17,052 nucleotides of DNA from contig USQD01000012.1 of NCBI GenBank assembly GCA_900556795.1, positions 1 to 17,052 on the forward strand, given 5' to 3'. Of the stretch, positions 1 to 6,704 are shown in pieces. The position numbers and the translations under genes are program-made. A model generated the notes under the pieces. That model was not told the origin of the DNA. It searched no databases and was given only the letters and a program-made list of their open reading frames with translations. Within the stretch, counting starts at the first letter, position 1, and the number at the start of each line of letters is the position of its first letter. The stretch is from an uncultured Prevotella sp. GTDB lineage: Bacteria > Bacteroidota > Bacteroidia > Bacteroidales > Bacteroidaceae.

Positions 1-47
1 CATAACTACATAAAAAACACAAACTGCTGAAACATTCAAAAACTTCA

Positions 48-80
48 AAAGCCTCGACGTGATGTCGGGGCTTTGGTTTT
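48..80 (+). terminator. Rho-independent terminator of a gene upstream of the window
   Basis: An 11-pair stem (AAAGCCTCGAC against GTCGGGGCTTT, one T-G wobble) with a 5-nt loop is followed by GGTTTT. It probably ends a plus-strand gene lying left of the window, whose coding part is not visible here. Confidence 0.6.
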
Positions 81-127
81 CTTGCTTATCTTTGCAAACC
101 ATTTGGTTGCAAAGATAAGCAAGAAAA
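77..127. repeat. 21-bp perfect inverted repeat with 9-nt centre
   Basis: Arms at 77-97 and 107-127 are exact reverse complements. Each arm carries TATCTTTGCA, which matches the Bacteroidetes -7 promoter box (TAnnTTTG), so two boxes face each other on opposite strands at 87-94 and 110-117. I see no matching -33 TTTG at the usual 19-21 nt spacing on either side, so promoter activity is not supported. No T-run follows, so it is not a standard terminator. Origin unknown; it may be a mobile-element relic or a regulatory palindrome. Confidence 0.7.
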
Positions 128-201
128 TTGAAGCAGATTCGCTTTTCTTGGGTGTATTTCCGACAACTGACAGAATTATTAAATCTATAAATACAGATAA
201 G

Positions 202-384
202 ATGAAGCAAAAAATTGGTATTGCTGGTATTTATTTGCTCGGTGCTCTCGCAGCACAGGCGGGCAACTATACCGTCAAATCGCCTGATGGCAAATTGGCA
301 GTGAATGTATCGTGTGAAGGGGGGCGGTATCATCATCGAATAACCGGCTGTTTGAAGAAACGAAACGCTTGCTGTCAAGCATAA
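202..384 (+). pseudogene. N-terminal remnant of a GH97-like glycoside hydrolase
   Basis: From the ATG at 202 the frame encodes 60 residues: a signal peptide (MKQKIGIAGIYLLGALAAQA) and then GNYTVKSPDGKLAVNVSCEGG. This is the typical beginning of secreted GH97 alpha-glucosidases/alpha-galactosidases in Bacteroidetes. After about residue 42 the similarity stops; the next 18 residues are Cys/Lys/Arg-rich, unlike GH97, and end at a TAA. A complete GH97 enzyme has roughly 650-700 residues, so more than 90 percent is missing. The simplest reading is a deletion or recombination scar that kept the start of the gene. A terminator follows directly. The frame stays open upstream to a TTG at 73, but that part lies in the inverted repeat and is unlikely to be translated. 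A secreted 60-residue peptide cannot be excluded. Confidence 0.5.
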
Positions 385-430
385 AAAAAGGTTCCTTTGA
401 AGGATGTTACTCCTTGAAGGAACCTTTCTT
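385..430. terminator. Bidirectional terminator between the GH97 remnant and clpB
   Basis: AAAGGTTCCTT and AAGGAACCTTT form an 11-bp stem around a loop of about 17 nt that can itself pair (AAGGA/TCCTT). An A-run precedes it and TTTCTT follows it. It could end transcripts from the left as well as the minus-strand clpB transcript, whose stop codon lies about 65 nt away. Confidence 0.65.
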
Positions 431-491
431 GTGTATATATTATAGAACCTATTGAATCTTATGGTTCTCTTGAGACTTCCGGAGGAAAGCT

Positions 492-3008
492 TTAGTCATT
501 CTTGAAAACCAAACCGTGATCCTTGACGTAATCGATGGTGATTGGCTTCTCACGGCTTACTTCCTCTGAAAGAATCTTCTTGCTCAAATCGTTCAAGACG
601 TAATCCTGGATGGCACGCTTTACTGGACGGGCACCAAACTCTGGATCGTAACCTACCTCGGCAAGATAACTGATAGCGGCTGGAGTCCAGCGGAGATCGA
701 AGCCCTGAGGCTCCAACATCTTCTTGACTCTGTTCATCTGCAACTCCACAACCTTGGCAATCTGATCCTTGGTCAATGGCTGGAAGGTGATGATGTCGTC
801 GATACGGTTCAGGAACTCAGGACGGAAGGTCTTCTTCAACATCTCACGGCTCGCATTGGAAGTCATGATGATGATGGTGTTCTTGAAGTTGACTACACGA
901 CCCTTGTTGTCGGTCAATCGGCCATCGTCCAATACCTGAAGCAGGGTGTTGAAGACATCAGGATGAGCCTTCTCAATCTCATCGAAGAGAACCACACTGT
1001 ATGGCTTGCGGCGAACAGCCTCGGTCAACTGACCACCTTCATCGTATCCTACATACCCCGGAGGCGCTCCGATAAGACGGGTGACGCTGAACTTTTCCTG
1101 ATACTCACTCATATCTATTCGGGTCATCATCGACTCATCGTTGAAGAGATATTCTGCAAGCGCCTTGGCAAGCTCAGTCTTACCTACACCGGTGGTACCG
1201 AGGAAGATGAAGCTGGCGATAGGACGCTTAGGGTCCTGCAAACCGGCACGGCTGCGGCGTACGGCATCGCTTACGGCTGTGATTGCCTCGTCCTGACCGA
1301 TGACTCTCTTGTGAAGTTCCTCCTCCAGATGGAGCAGTTTCTCGCGTTCGCTCTGCATCATACGGCTTACTGGTATTCCGGTCCAGCGGCTCACTACCTC
1401 AGCAATATCATCGGCAGTCACCTCTTCACGGATCATGGCTTCACCGCCCTGTGTGCTCTTCAGCTGCTCCTGAATCTTCTTGATATCGTCTTCGAGAGCT
1501 ACCAGCTTGGAGTAGCGAATCTCTGCAACACGTTCGTAGTTTCCTTCACGTTCCATGCGCTCAGCCTCGAACTTGAGGTTCTCTATCTCCTGCTTGTCTT
1601 GCTGAATTTTGTTGACAAGAGCCTTTTCGCCTTCCCACTTTGCGCGGAAGTCGTGCTCCTTATCCTTCAATTCTGCAATCTCCTTGTCGAGCTGCTGAAT
1701 CTTTGGCTGGTCGTTCTCACGCTTAATAGCCTCACGTTCAATCTCCAGCTGCTTCAAGTGACGGGTGATTTCGTCCAGTTCCTCTGGCACGGAGTCACGC
1801 TCCATACGGAGCTTGGCTGCGGCTTCATCCATCAGGTCAATGGCCTTATCCGGAAGAAATCTGTCAGAAATATATCTCTCAGATAACTTGACAGCTGCTA
1901 TGCAGGCATCATCCTGGATACGAACCTTGTGGTGGTTCTCGTAACGCTCCTTGATACCACGAAGAATGCTGATGGCATCTACCTCGTCTGGCTCATTCAC
2001 CATCACAGTCTGGAATCGGCGTTCCAAAGCCTTATCCTTCTCGAAGTACTTCTGATACTCGTTGAGGGTTGTGGCACCGATGGCTCTCAGTTCGCCACGA
2101 GCCAAGGCTGGCTTCAGAATGTTGGCTGCATCCATGGCACCCTCGCCACCGCCAGCACCTACCAGGGTATGAATCTCATCGATGAAGAGGATAATCTGAC
2201 CGTTGGCGTTGGTTACCTCCTTGATAACGCTCTTCAGACGCTCTTCGAACTCACCCTTGTATTTGGCACCGGCAACCAGTGCACCCATATCGAGAGAATA
2301 GAGCTGCTTGTTCTTCAGGTTCTCCGGTACATCGCCACGAACGATACGCTCTGCAAGTCCCTCAACGATAGCGGTTTTACCCGTACCAGGCTCACCGATA
2401 AGGATAGGGTTGTTCTTGGTTCGGCGAGAGAGAATCTGAAGAACTCTTCGAATCTCTTCGTCACGACCGATAACCGGGTCGAGCTTGCCGCTTCGAGCCT
2501 GTTCTACCAGGTTCTTGGCATATTTTTCAAGACTCTGATAGTTCTCATCGGCACTCTGGCTCTTTACGTTCTGTCCCTGTCGCAAAGCCTGGATGGCTGC
2601 GGTGAGATCCTTCTCGTTGGCACCCGCATCCTTGAGGATTCGGGCAGCGGTAGAGTTGCCTTTGAGGATAGCGAGGAGGATAGGTTCCACGCTTACGAAT
2701 TCATCTCCCATCTTCTTGGCGATGTCCTCGGCGTTGATCAATATCTGGTTGGTATCGCCTGAGAGGTATGGCTGACCAGCACCCTGCACACGAGGCAAGT
2801 GCTGCATCTCCTGCTGCAGGAGCATGGCAATCTGGTTGCCGTTCATACCCAGCTTCTGGAAGATGTAGTTGGTTACATCAGGTGCTTTCTCGATGATACC
2901 ACTGAGAAGATGCACCGGTTCGATGGTCTGCTGACCATTTCTCTGCGCTATGTTCACAGCGGACTGCACCGCTTCCTGCGCCTTGATTGTAAATTTGTCG
3001 AATGTCAT
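492..3008 (-). CDS. clpB: ATP-dependent disaggregase ClpB (D2 domain shortened)
   Basis: Hsp104/ClpB-type AAA+ chaperone that, with DnaK/DnaJ/GrpE, pulls polypeptides out of aggregates in the cytoplasm. The 838 residues read in order: N-terminal Clp repeat domain (about 1-145); D1 with Walker A GEPGTGKT (205-212), pore-loop tyrosine in GAKYKGEF (247-254) and Walker B ILFIDEIH (273-280); a long coiled-coil middle domain (about 400-525), which separates ClpB from ClpA/ClpC; D2 with Walker A GTTGVGKT (604-611), pore loop GYVGYDEGG (651-659), Walker [10 protein letters not shown] (672-680), sensor 1 TSN (716-718), the LNRID segment that holds the D2 arginine finger, and sensor 2 GARPVKR (792-798). 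Typical ClpB is about 857-865 residues. The shortfall lies just after TSN: only 10 residues separate TSN from RPEFLNR, against about 30 in E. coli. The ATG has a good Shine-Dalgarno 7 nt upstream. No transcription-factor operator was recognised. Confidence 0.97.
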   Translation of the reverse strand: MTFDKFTIKAQEAVQSAVNIAQRNGQQTIEPVHLLSGIIEKAPDVTNYIFQKLGMNGNQIAMLLQQEMQHLPRVQGAGQPYLSGDTNQILINAEDIAKKMGDEFVSVEPILLAILKGNSTAARILKDAGANEKDLTAAIQALRQGQNVKSQSADENYQSLEKYAKNLVEQARSGKLDPVIGRDEEIRRVLQILSRRTKNNPILIGEPGTGKTAIVEGLAERIVRGDVPENLKNKQLYSLDMGALVAGAKYKGEFEERLKSVIKEVTNANGQIILFIDEIHTLVGAGGGEGAMDAANILKPALARGELRAIGATTLNEYQKYFEKDKALERRFQTVMVNEPDEVDAISILRGIKERYENHHKVRIQDDACIAAVKLSERYISDRFLPDKAIDLMDEAAAKLRMERDSVPEELDEITRHLKQLEIEREAIKRENDQPKIQQLDKEIAELKDKEHDFRAKWEGEKALVNKIQQDKQEIENLKFEAERMEREGNYERVAEIRYSKLVALEDDIKKIQEQLKSTQGGEAMIREEVTADDIAEVVSRWTGIPVSRMMQSEREKLLHLEEELHKRVIGQDEAITAVSDAVRRSRAGLQDPKRPIASFIFLGTTGVGKTELAKALAEYLFNDESMMTRIDMSEYQEKFSVTRLIGAPPGYVGYDEGGQLTEAVRRKPYSVVLFDEIEKAHPDVFNTLLQVLDDGRLTDNKGRVVNFKNTIIIMTSNASREMLKKTFRPEFLNRIDDIITFQPLTKDQIAKVVELQMNRVKKMLEPQGFDLRWTPAAISYLAEVGYDPEFGARPVKRAIQDYVLNDLSKKILSEEVSREKPITIDYVKDHGLVFKND

Positions 3009-3015
3009 ATCTTAT

Positions 3016-3022
3016 CTCCTTT
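3016..3022 (-). promoter_or_regulatory. Strong Shine-Dalgarno of clpB
   Basis: On the minus strand AAAGGAG lies 7 nt before the clpB ATG. Most genes in this window have A/T-rich leaders without such a site. It fixes the clpB start and suggests efficient initiation. Confidence 0.6.
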
Positions 3023-3038
3023 CTAATTTATGTTATTT

Positions 3039-3161
3039 CTACTTGATGTTTGTTGATGCTTCTGTCTTTTTCGGGCTTTCGGCTTTCAGGACTTCAAGCT
3101 CTTTCGGGCTTTCGGCTTTCAGAAACTTCAAGCCCTGCCGACTTTCGGCATCGCTAAGCAT
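3039..3161 (-). CDS. Possible 40-residue leader ORF made of 11-residue repeats
   Basis: An ATG at 3161 opens a 40-codon frame ending TAG at 3039, 30 nt before the clpB start and on the same strand. After MLSD it consists of three 11-residue units: AESRQGLKFLK, AESPKELEVLK and AESPKKTEAST, then NIK. The DNA repeats with a period of 33-34 nt. The frame stays open upstream for about 40 more codons (K/Q-rich, no ATG) up to a stop near 3285. There is no clear Shine-Dalgarno. I do not recognise a family. It may be a translated leader peptide, a short amphipathic protein, or a dispersed intergenic repeat that happens to be open. Confidence 0.3.
   Translation of the reverse strand: MLSDAESRQGLKFLKAESPKELEVLKAESPKKTEASTNIK
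3069..3135. repeat. 33/34-bp tandem repeat in the clpB leader
   Basis: Two adjacent copies begin with TTTCGGGCTTTCGGCTTTCA at 3069 and 3102 and both continue into ACTTCAAGC. They differ by a few bases and one indel. A third, degenerate copy (ACTTTCGGC) follows at about 3141. On the minus strand the units encode the repeats of the small ORF described above. Confidence 0.75.
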
Positions 3162-3339
3162 GGGAGCGAATAGTATGCCTTGTTGGGCTTTTTGAGGGTT
3201 TTTCTGACTTTTTGTCTGATTTTTCCTGAAACTTGTCTCTTTTTTCTGTGCTTCTCTGTCAAAATGTCTGAACCATTTCTTGATTTATCGCAAATTATTA
3301 AAGAATAGCTTTAAATAATGTGATAATAGCTCTTAAATA

Positions 3340-3371
3340 TTTGCGTATTTCAAATGTTTTTCGTAACTTTG
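3340..3371 (+). promoter_or_regulatory. Bacteroidetes-type promoter of the purH-mre operon
   Basis: TTTG at 3340-3343 (-33 box), a 20-nt spacer and TAACTTTG at 3364-3371 (-7 box) match the primary-sigma consensus of Bacteroidetes. The start of transcription would fall near 3377-3380, giving an A/T-rich leader of about 45 nt before the purH ATG. It is the only such match found ahead of the plus-strand block. Confidence 0.75.
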
Positions 3372-3422
3372 CAGCGATTTAAAAAATAGATTGAAGTCTA
3401 ATTCAAAATAGATAAATAGTTA

Positions 3423-4016
3423 ATGGCTGAAACAAAGAAAATTAAGACAGCTTTGGTGTCTGTCTTCCACAAGGATGGCTTAGACGAGTTGCTCGCTAAG
3501 CTGAATGAAGAGGGTGTTAAGTTCTTGAGTACTGGTGGTACCCAGAAATTTATTGAATCTCTTGGTTATGAATGTCAGAAAGTAGAGGACGTTACCACAT
3601 ATCCATCTATCCTTGGTGGTCGTGTGAAGACTCTTCACCCAAAAATATTCGGAGGTATCTTGGCTCGTCGTGACAACGAGGGCGATCAGGAGCAGATGAA
3701 GGAGTATGAAATCCCTTCTATTGACCTCGTGATCGTTGACTTGTATCCATTCGAGCAGACTGTAGCCAGCGGTGCCAGCGATGCAGACATCATTGAGAAG
3801 ATTGATATCGGCGGAATCTCTCTGATCCGTGCCGGTGCAAAGAACTTCAAGGATGTAGTCATCGTACCTAGCAAGGCTGAGTACAGCGTGCTTCTCGATA
3901 TCTTGAAGAAGAAGGGGGCTGAGACTGACATTGAGGATCGTAAGATGTTTGCTGAGCGCGCATTCGGTGTAAGCTCTCACTACGATACTGCTATTCACGC
4001 TTGGTTTGCCAAGTAA
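3423..4016 (+). CDS. purH: IMP cyclohydrolase (PurH N-terminal domain only)
   Basis: Catalyses the last step of de novo purine synthesis, ring closure of FAICAR to IMP. The 197 residues match the MGS-fold cyclohydrolase half of PurH from start to end: ALVSVFHKDG near the N-terminus, LSTGGT (about 35-40), SILGGRVKTLHPKIFGGILA (about 62-81), DLVIVDLYPFEQTV and KIDIGGISLIRAGAKN, ending SSHYDTAIHAWFAK. In the usual bifunctional PurH (about 510 residues) this hinge leads into the AICAR transformylase domain. Here a TAA follows at once, and the next 130 nt before mreB contain no trace of that domain. The ATG sits in an A/T-rich leader. The encoded domain looks intact, so a stand-alone enzyme is more likely than a wreck; the transformylase would have to be encoded elsewhere. 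Confidence 0.93.
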   Translation: MAETKKIKTALVSVFHKDGLDELLAKLNEEGVKFLSTGGTQKFIESLGYECQKVEDVTTYPSILGGRVKTLHPKIFGGILARRDNEGDQEQMKEYEIPSIDLVIVDLYPFEQTVASGASDADIIEKIDIGGISLIRAGAKNFKDVVIVPSKAEYSVLLDILKKKGAETDIEDRKMFAERAFGVSSHYDTAIHAWFAK

Positions 4017-4147
4017 TCTCTCTCATGTAGAGACAAGGCTGAATCCGGGGCGTCTCTGAAAAAATGCTTTCGGAGGCTTCTCGGATGTGTCTTTATATAC
4101 GATAAAATTTTAAGCTTAGAATATTTTTTAGTATTACATTACAACAA

Positions 4148-5170
4148 ATGGGATTTTTTTCATTTATTCAGGAAATCGCAATGGACTTGGGTACTGCCAA
4201 TACCATCATTATCAGTGATGATAAGATTGTAGTGGACGAACCTTCTGTTGTAGCCCTCGACCGCAGAACGGACAAGATGATTGCTGTGGGCGAGAAGGCT
4301 AAGATGATGTACGAGAAGACTCATGACAACATCCGTACCATCCGTCCTTTGCGAGATGGCGTTATCGCCGACTTTACTGCCTGCGAGCAGATGATGCGTG
4401 GACTCATCAAGATGGTTCACACAGGAAGCCGTCTGTTCTCACCTTCACTCCGTATGGTTATCGGTGTACCTTCTGGTTCTACCGAGGTGGAGCTTCGTGC
4501 CGTGCGAGACTCTGCTGAGCATGCCGACGGTCGTGATGTTTATTTGATTTTTGAGCCTATGGCTGCTGCTATCGGTATCGGTATCGACGTAGAGGCACCA
4601 GAGGGTAATATGATAGTTGATATAGGTGGTGGTAGCACCGAGATTGCAGTAATCTCTCTGGGTGGTATCGTATCCAACAACTCTATCCGTACTGCAGGTG
4701 ATGATCTTACTGCTGATATTCAGGAGTATATGAGCCGTCAGCACAACGTGAAGGTTTCTGAGCGTATGGCTGAGCGTATCAAGATTCATGTAGGTTCTGC
4801 ATTGACCGACCTGGGTGATGAGGCTCCTGAGGACTTCATCGTTCACGGTCCTAACCGCATTACCGCTCTCCCTATGGAGGTGCCAGTATGCTATCAGGAA
4901 ATCGCTCATTGTCTGGATAAGACTGTGGCTAAGATTGAAAACGCTGTGCTCTCTGCATTGGAGAACACACCTCCTGAGCTTTATGCTGATATCGTGAAGA
5001 ATGGTATCTGGCTCTCTGGTGGTGGCGCTTTGCTCCGCGGTCTCGACAAGCGACTCCAGGACAAGATCAACATTCCTTTCCATATTGCCGAGGATCCATT
5101 GCACAGTGTGGCTAAGGGTGCAGGCATTGCATTGAAGAATGTGGATCGCTTCTCATTCTTGATGAGATAA
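4148..5170 (+). CDS. mreB: Rod shape-determining protein MreB
   Basis: Bacterial actin that forms membrane-bound filaments and positions the lateral cell-wall synthesis machinery. The 340 residues begin MGFFSFIQEIAMDLGTANT, with the phosphate-1 loop DLGTANT at 13-19, PSVVALD at 32-38, the catalytic-type glutamate in FEPMAAAIG (E136), phosphate-2 loop DIGGGSTEIAVIS at 158-170 and the adenosine motif SGGGALLRGLD at 290-300. The short hydrophobic N-terminus (FFSFI) and nearby residues fit membrane binding. First of five consecutive morphogenesis genes in the order mreB, mreC, mreD, mrdA, rodA. The gap to purH is 131 nt with no clear promoter or terminator, so read-through from purH is likely. 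Confidence 0.97.
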   Translation: MGFFSFIQEIAMDLGTANTIIISDDKIVVDEPSVVALDRRTDKMIAVGEKAKMMYEKTHDNIRTIRPLRDGVIADFTACEQMMRGLIKMVHTGSRLFSPSLRMVIGVPSGSTEVELRAVRDSAEHADGRDVYLIFEPMAAAIGIGIDVEAPEGNMIVDIGGGSTEIAVISLGGIVSNNSIRTAGDDLTADIQEYMSRQHNVKVSERMAERIKIHVGSALTDLGDEAPEDFIVHGPNRITALPMEVPVCYQEIAHCLDKTVAKIENAVLSALENTPPELYADIVKNGIWLSGGGALLRGLDKRLQDKINIPFHIAEDPLHSVAKGAGIALKNVDRFSFLMR

Positions 5171-5187
5171 TAAATATAGAATAAGGT

Positions 5188-5236
5188 AAGTTCCGCATTT
5201 GGACATTAATTTAATAGTGCCCATTTGCGGAATTTT
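5188..5236 (+). terminator. Weak hairpin between mreB and mreC (possible attenuator)
   Basis: TTCCGCA (5191-5197) pairs with TGCGGAA (5226-5232). The stem extends outward by one G-U and two A-U pairs and is followed by TTTTAATC. The loop is long, with an inner GG/CC contact. The shape is that of a leaky terminator placed after mreB, which could make mreB transcripts more abundant than those of the membrane genes downstream. Confidence 0.35.
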
Positions 5237-5256
5237 AATCATATATAATATAGTAT

Positions 5257-6135
5257 ATGCACAACCTTTTAGAGTTTTTCCAGAAATACAACCATTGGTT
5301 TCTCTTCCTGATTCTTGAGGTGGTGAGCATGGTGCTCTTGTTTCAGTATAACAGCTATCAGGGTAGCGCATGGTTTTCTACTGCTAATGCGGTAACGGGT
5401 AAGCTCTACGAATGGAACTCAAACGTAGAAACTTTCTTCTCGCTTACCAAGGTGAACCAGGAACTGACTCAGCGAAATGTGTATCTGGAACATCAGGTGA
5501 AGCAACTTTCTGACAGTCTGGTCAGCCTGACCAAAGACAGCAGCTTCCTGAAGCGTGACCAGTTTGCCATGCTGAAGAGTTACAGATTGATACCAGCCAA
5601 GGTGGTGGACAACAGTATCGATAAGCCAGGCAATCTCATGACCATCGACAAGGGACGTGCTGAGGGCATTCATAAGGATATGGGTGTGGTCAGCGGAACC
5701 GGTGTCGTGGGCATCGTTTATATCGTGGCTGAGCATTACAGCATCGTGATTCCTGTGCTCAATGTAAAATCGAATATCAGTTGTACCATCCTGGGCAGAG
5801 GCTATTTCGGCTATCTGAGATGGAAGGGCGGCTCTTCTGAGTTGGCTTATATGGAAGATGTGCCTAGACATGCTCACTTTAAGTTAGGCGATAACGTGGT
5901 GACTAGTGGATACAGTGCTGTGTTCCCTCCAGGCGTAAGAGTGGGCAAGATTCTGCACGTTTTCAATTCTGCCGATGGACTCAGCTATCGTGTCCAGTTG
6001 CGACTCTCTACCGACTTTGCCCGTCTTCGTGATGTCTGCGTCATCGATGATGCTGCCATGAAGGAGCGATTGGAGATTCTGCGTGCTGCCCAGGATAGCA
6101 TCAAGCCTGATGGTAGTACTGGAGGTAATAATTAA
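5257..6135 (+). CDS. mreC: Rod shape-determining protein MreC
   Basis: Bitopic membrane protein whose periplasmic part contacts PBP2 and activates the RodA-PBP2 complex. The 292 residues show a short cytoplasmic start (MHNLLEFFQKYNHW), one transmembrane helix at about 14-32, a heptad-like coiled coil at about 62-100 (VNQELTQRNVYLEHQVKQLS) and a beta-rich MreC core from about 110 to 275, with DKGRAEGIHKDMGVVSGTGV and the second barrel GDNVVTSGYSAVFPPGVRVG. A polar Asp/Gly/Asn-rich tail closes it. It follows mreB by 86 nt, with a hairpin in the gap. Length and domain order are normal for Bacteroidetes. Confidence 0.95.
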   Translation: MHNLLEFFQKYNHWFLFLILEVVSMVLLFQYNSYQGSAWFSTANAVTGKLYEWNSNVETFFSLTKVNQELTQRNVYLEHQVKQLSDSLVSLTKDSSFLKRDQFAMLKSYRLIPAKVVDNSIDKPGNLMTIDKGRAEGIHKDMGVVSGTGVVGIVYIVAEHYSIVIPVLNVKSNISCTILGRGYFGYLRWKGGSSELAYMEDVPRHAHFKLGDNVVTSGYSAVFPPGVRVGKILHVFNSADGLSYRVQLRLSTDFARLRDVCVIDDAAMKERLEILRAAQDSIKPDGSTGGNN

Positions 6136-6172
6136 TATAAAATATAGTAAGAGGAGAAAAACTCAGAATTTA

Positions 6173-6178
6173 GAGGAG
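6173..6178 (+). promoter_or_regulatory. Shine-Dalgarno of mreD
   Basis: GAGGAG lies 5 nt before a TTG (6184) and 11 nt before an ATG (6190). The spacing favours the TTG, the codon type favours the ATG. The two proteins differ by two residues (MA). Confidence 0.4.
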
Positions 6179-6189
6179 ATATATTGGCA

Positions 6190-6687
6190 ATGAGTATAGA
6201 TTTAATGAAACGACTCGGCATTTTCGTGGTGCTGGTGCTGGTGCAGGGACTGGTGTTTAATCATATTCACCTTTTCAACTGTGCTACCCCCTTGCTGTAT
6301 ATCATCATGGTGCTCCATTTCCGCAGAAATCACCCAAGGTGGGCGGTGCTGCTCTGGTGCTTCATGATGGGACTTTGTATTGACGTGTTCGCCAATACTC
6401 CTGGTGTTGCGGCTGCTTCCATGACTTTGGTAGGCTTGCTGCAACCGTATCTTTTCGAACTCTTCGTGCCTCGTGATAGTGCCGACGACCTGGAGCCGTC
6501 GGTGCGAACCATCGGTATGGGTTCGTATTTCCTGTATGTATTAATTATAGTACTCGTTTATAATCTCTTGTTTTTTACACTCGAAACATTCAATTTCTTC
6601 AATTGGATGCAGTGGCTCATGTGTATTGGTGGCAGTACGGTCATCACTATGGTGATGGTCATGGCCATCGAGGGCTTCAGAAAATAA
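6190..6687 (+). CDS. mreD: Rod shape-determining protein MreD
   Basis: Small polytopic inner-membrane partner of MreC in the elongasome. With the ATG at 6190 it has 165 residues. Hydrophobic segments lie near 10-25, 30-45, 50-65, 72-90, 110-128 and 135-157, so five to six membrane helices are likely. A positively charged patch (FRRNHPRW) sits between helices. It is recognised by its position between mreC and mrdA, its size and hydropathy, and MreD-like stretches such as GLCIDVFANTPGVAAAS. A TTG at 6184 is an alternative start: GAGGAG at 6173-6178 lies 5 nt from it but 11 nt from the ATG. Confidence 0.88.
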   Translation: MSIDLMKRLGIFVVLVLVQGLVFNHIHLFNCATPLLYIIMVLHFRRNHPRWAVLLWCFMMGLCIDVFANTPGVAAASMTLVGLLQPYLFELFVPRDSADDLEPSVRTIGMGSYFLYVLIIVLVYNLLFFTLETFNFFNWMQWLMCIGGSTVITMVMVMAIEGFRK

Positions 6688-6704
6688 TATATAAAATAAG
6701 GTGT

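Larger units (their letters stand above)
3009..3422. other. Divergent intergenic region clpB / purH
   Basis: This 414-nt region separates the divergent clpB and purH genes. It holds, from the left, the clpB ribosome binding site, a repeat-built small minus-strand ORF (3039-3161), a T-rich stretch on the plus strand (about 3180-3260) without a recognisable signal, and the purH promoter (3340-3371). No TAnnTTTG box on the minus strand could be assigned to clpB, so its promoter remains unidentified; heat-shock control by another route is possible. I see no riboswitch-like structure. Confidence 0.6.

Noticed and set aside
87-94. TATCTTTG as the promoter of the GH97 remnant
   Set aside because: The nearest TTTG is only 11 nt upstream (72-75), too close for the known 19-21 nt spacing.
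963-1886. Long plus-strand ORF (307 residues) inside clpB, and a second one at 1929-2762
   Set aside because: Both lie antisense to a fully convincing clpB; their leucine/valine-rich products match no family and follow from the codon pattern of the real gene.
6603-6704. Longer version of PBP2 starting inside mreD
   Set aside because: The extra codons are the mreD gene in another frame; the ATG at 6705 gives a normal PBP2 N-terminus with its membrane anchor.
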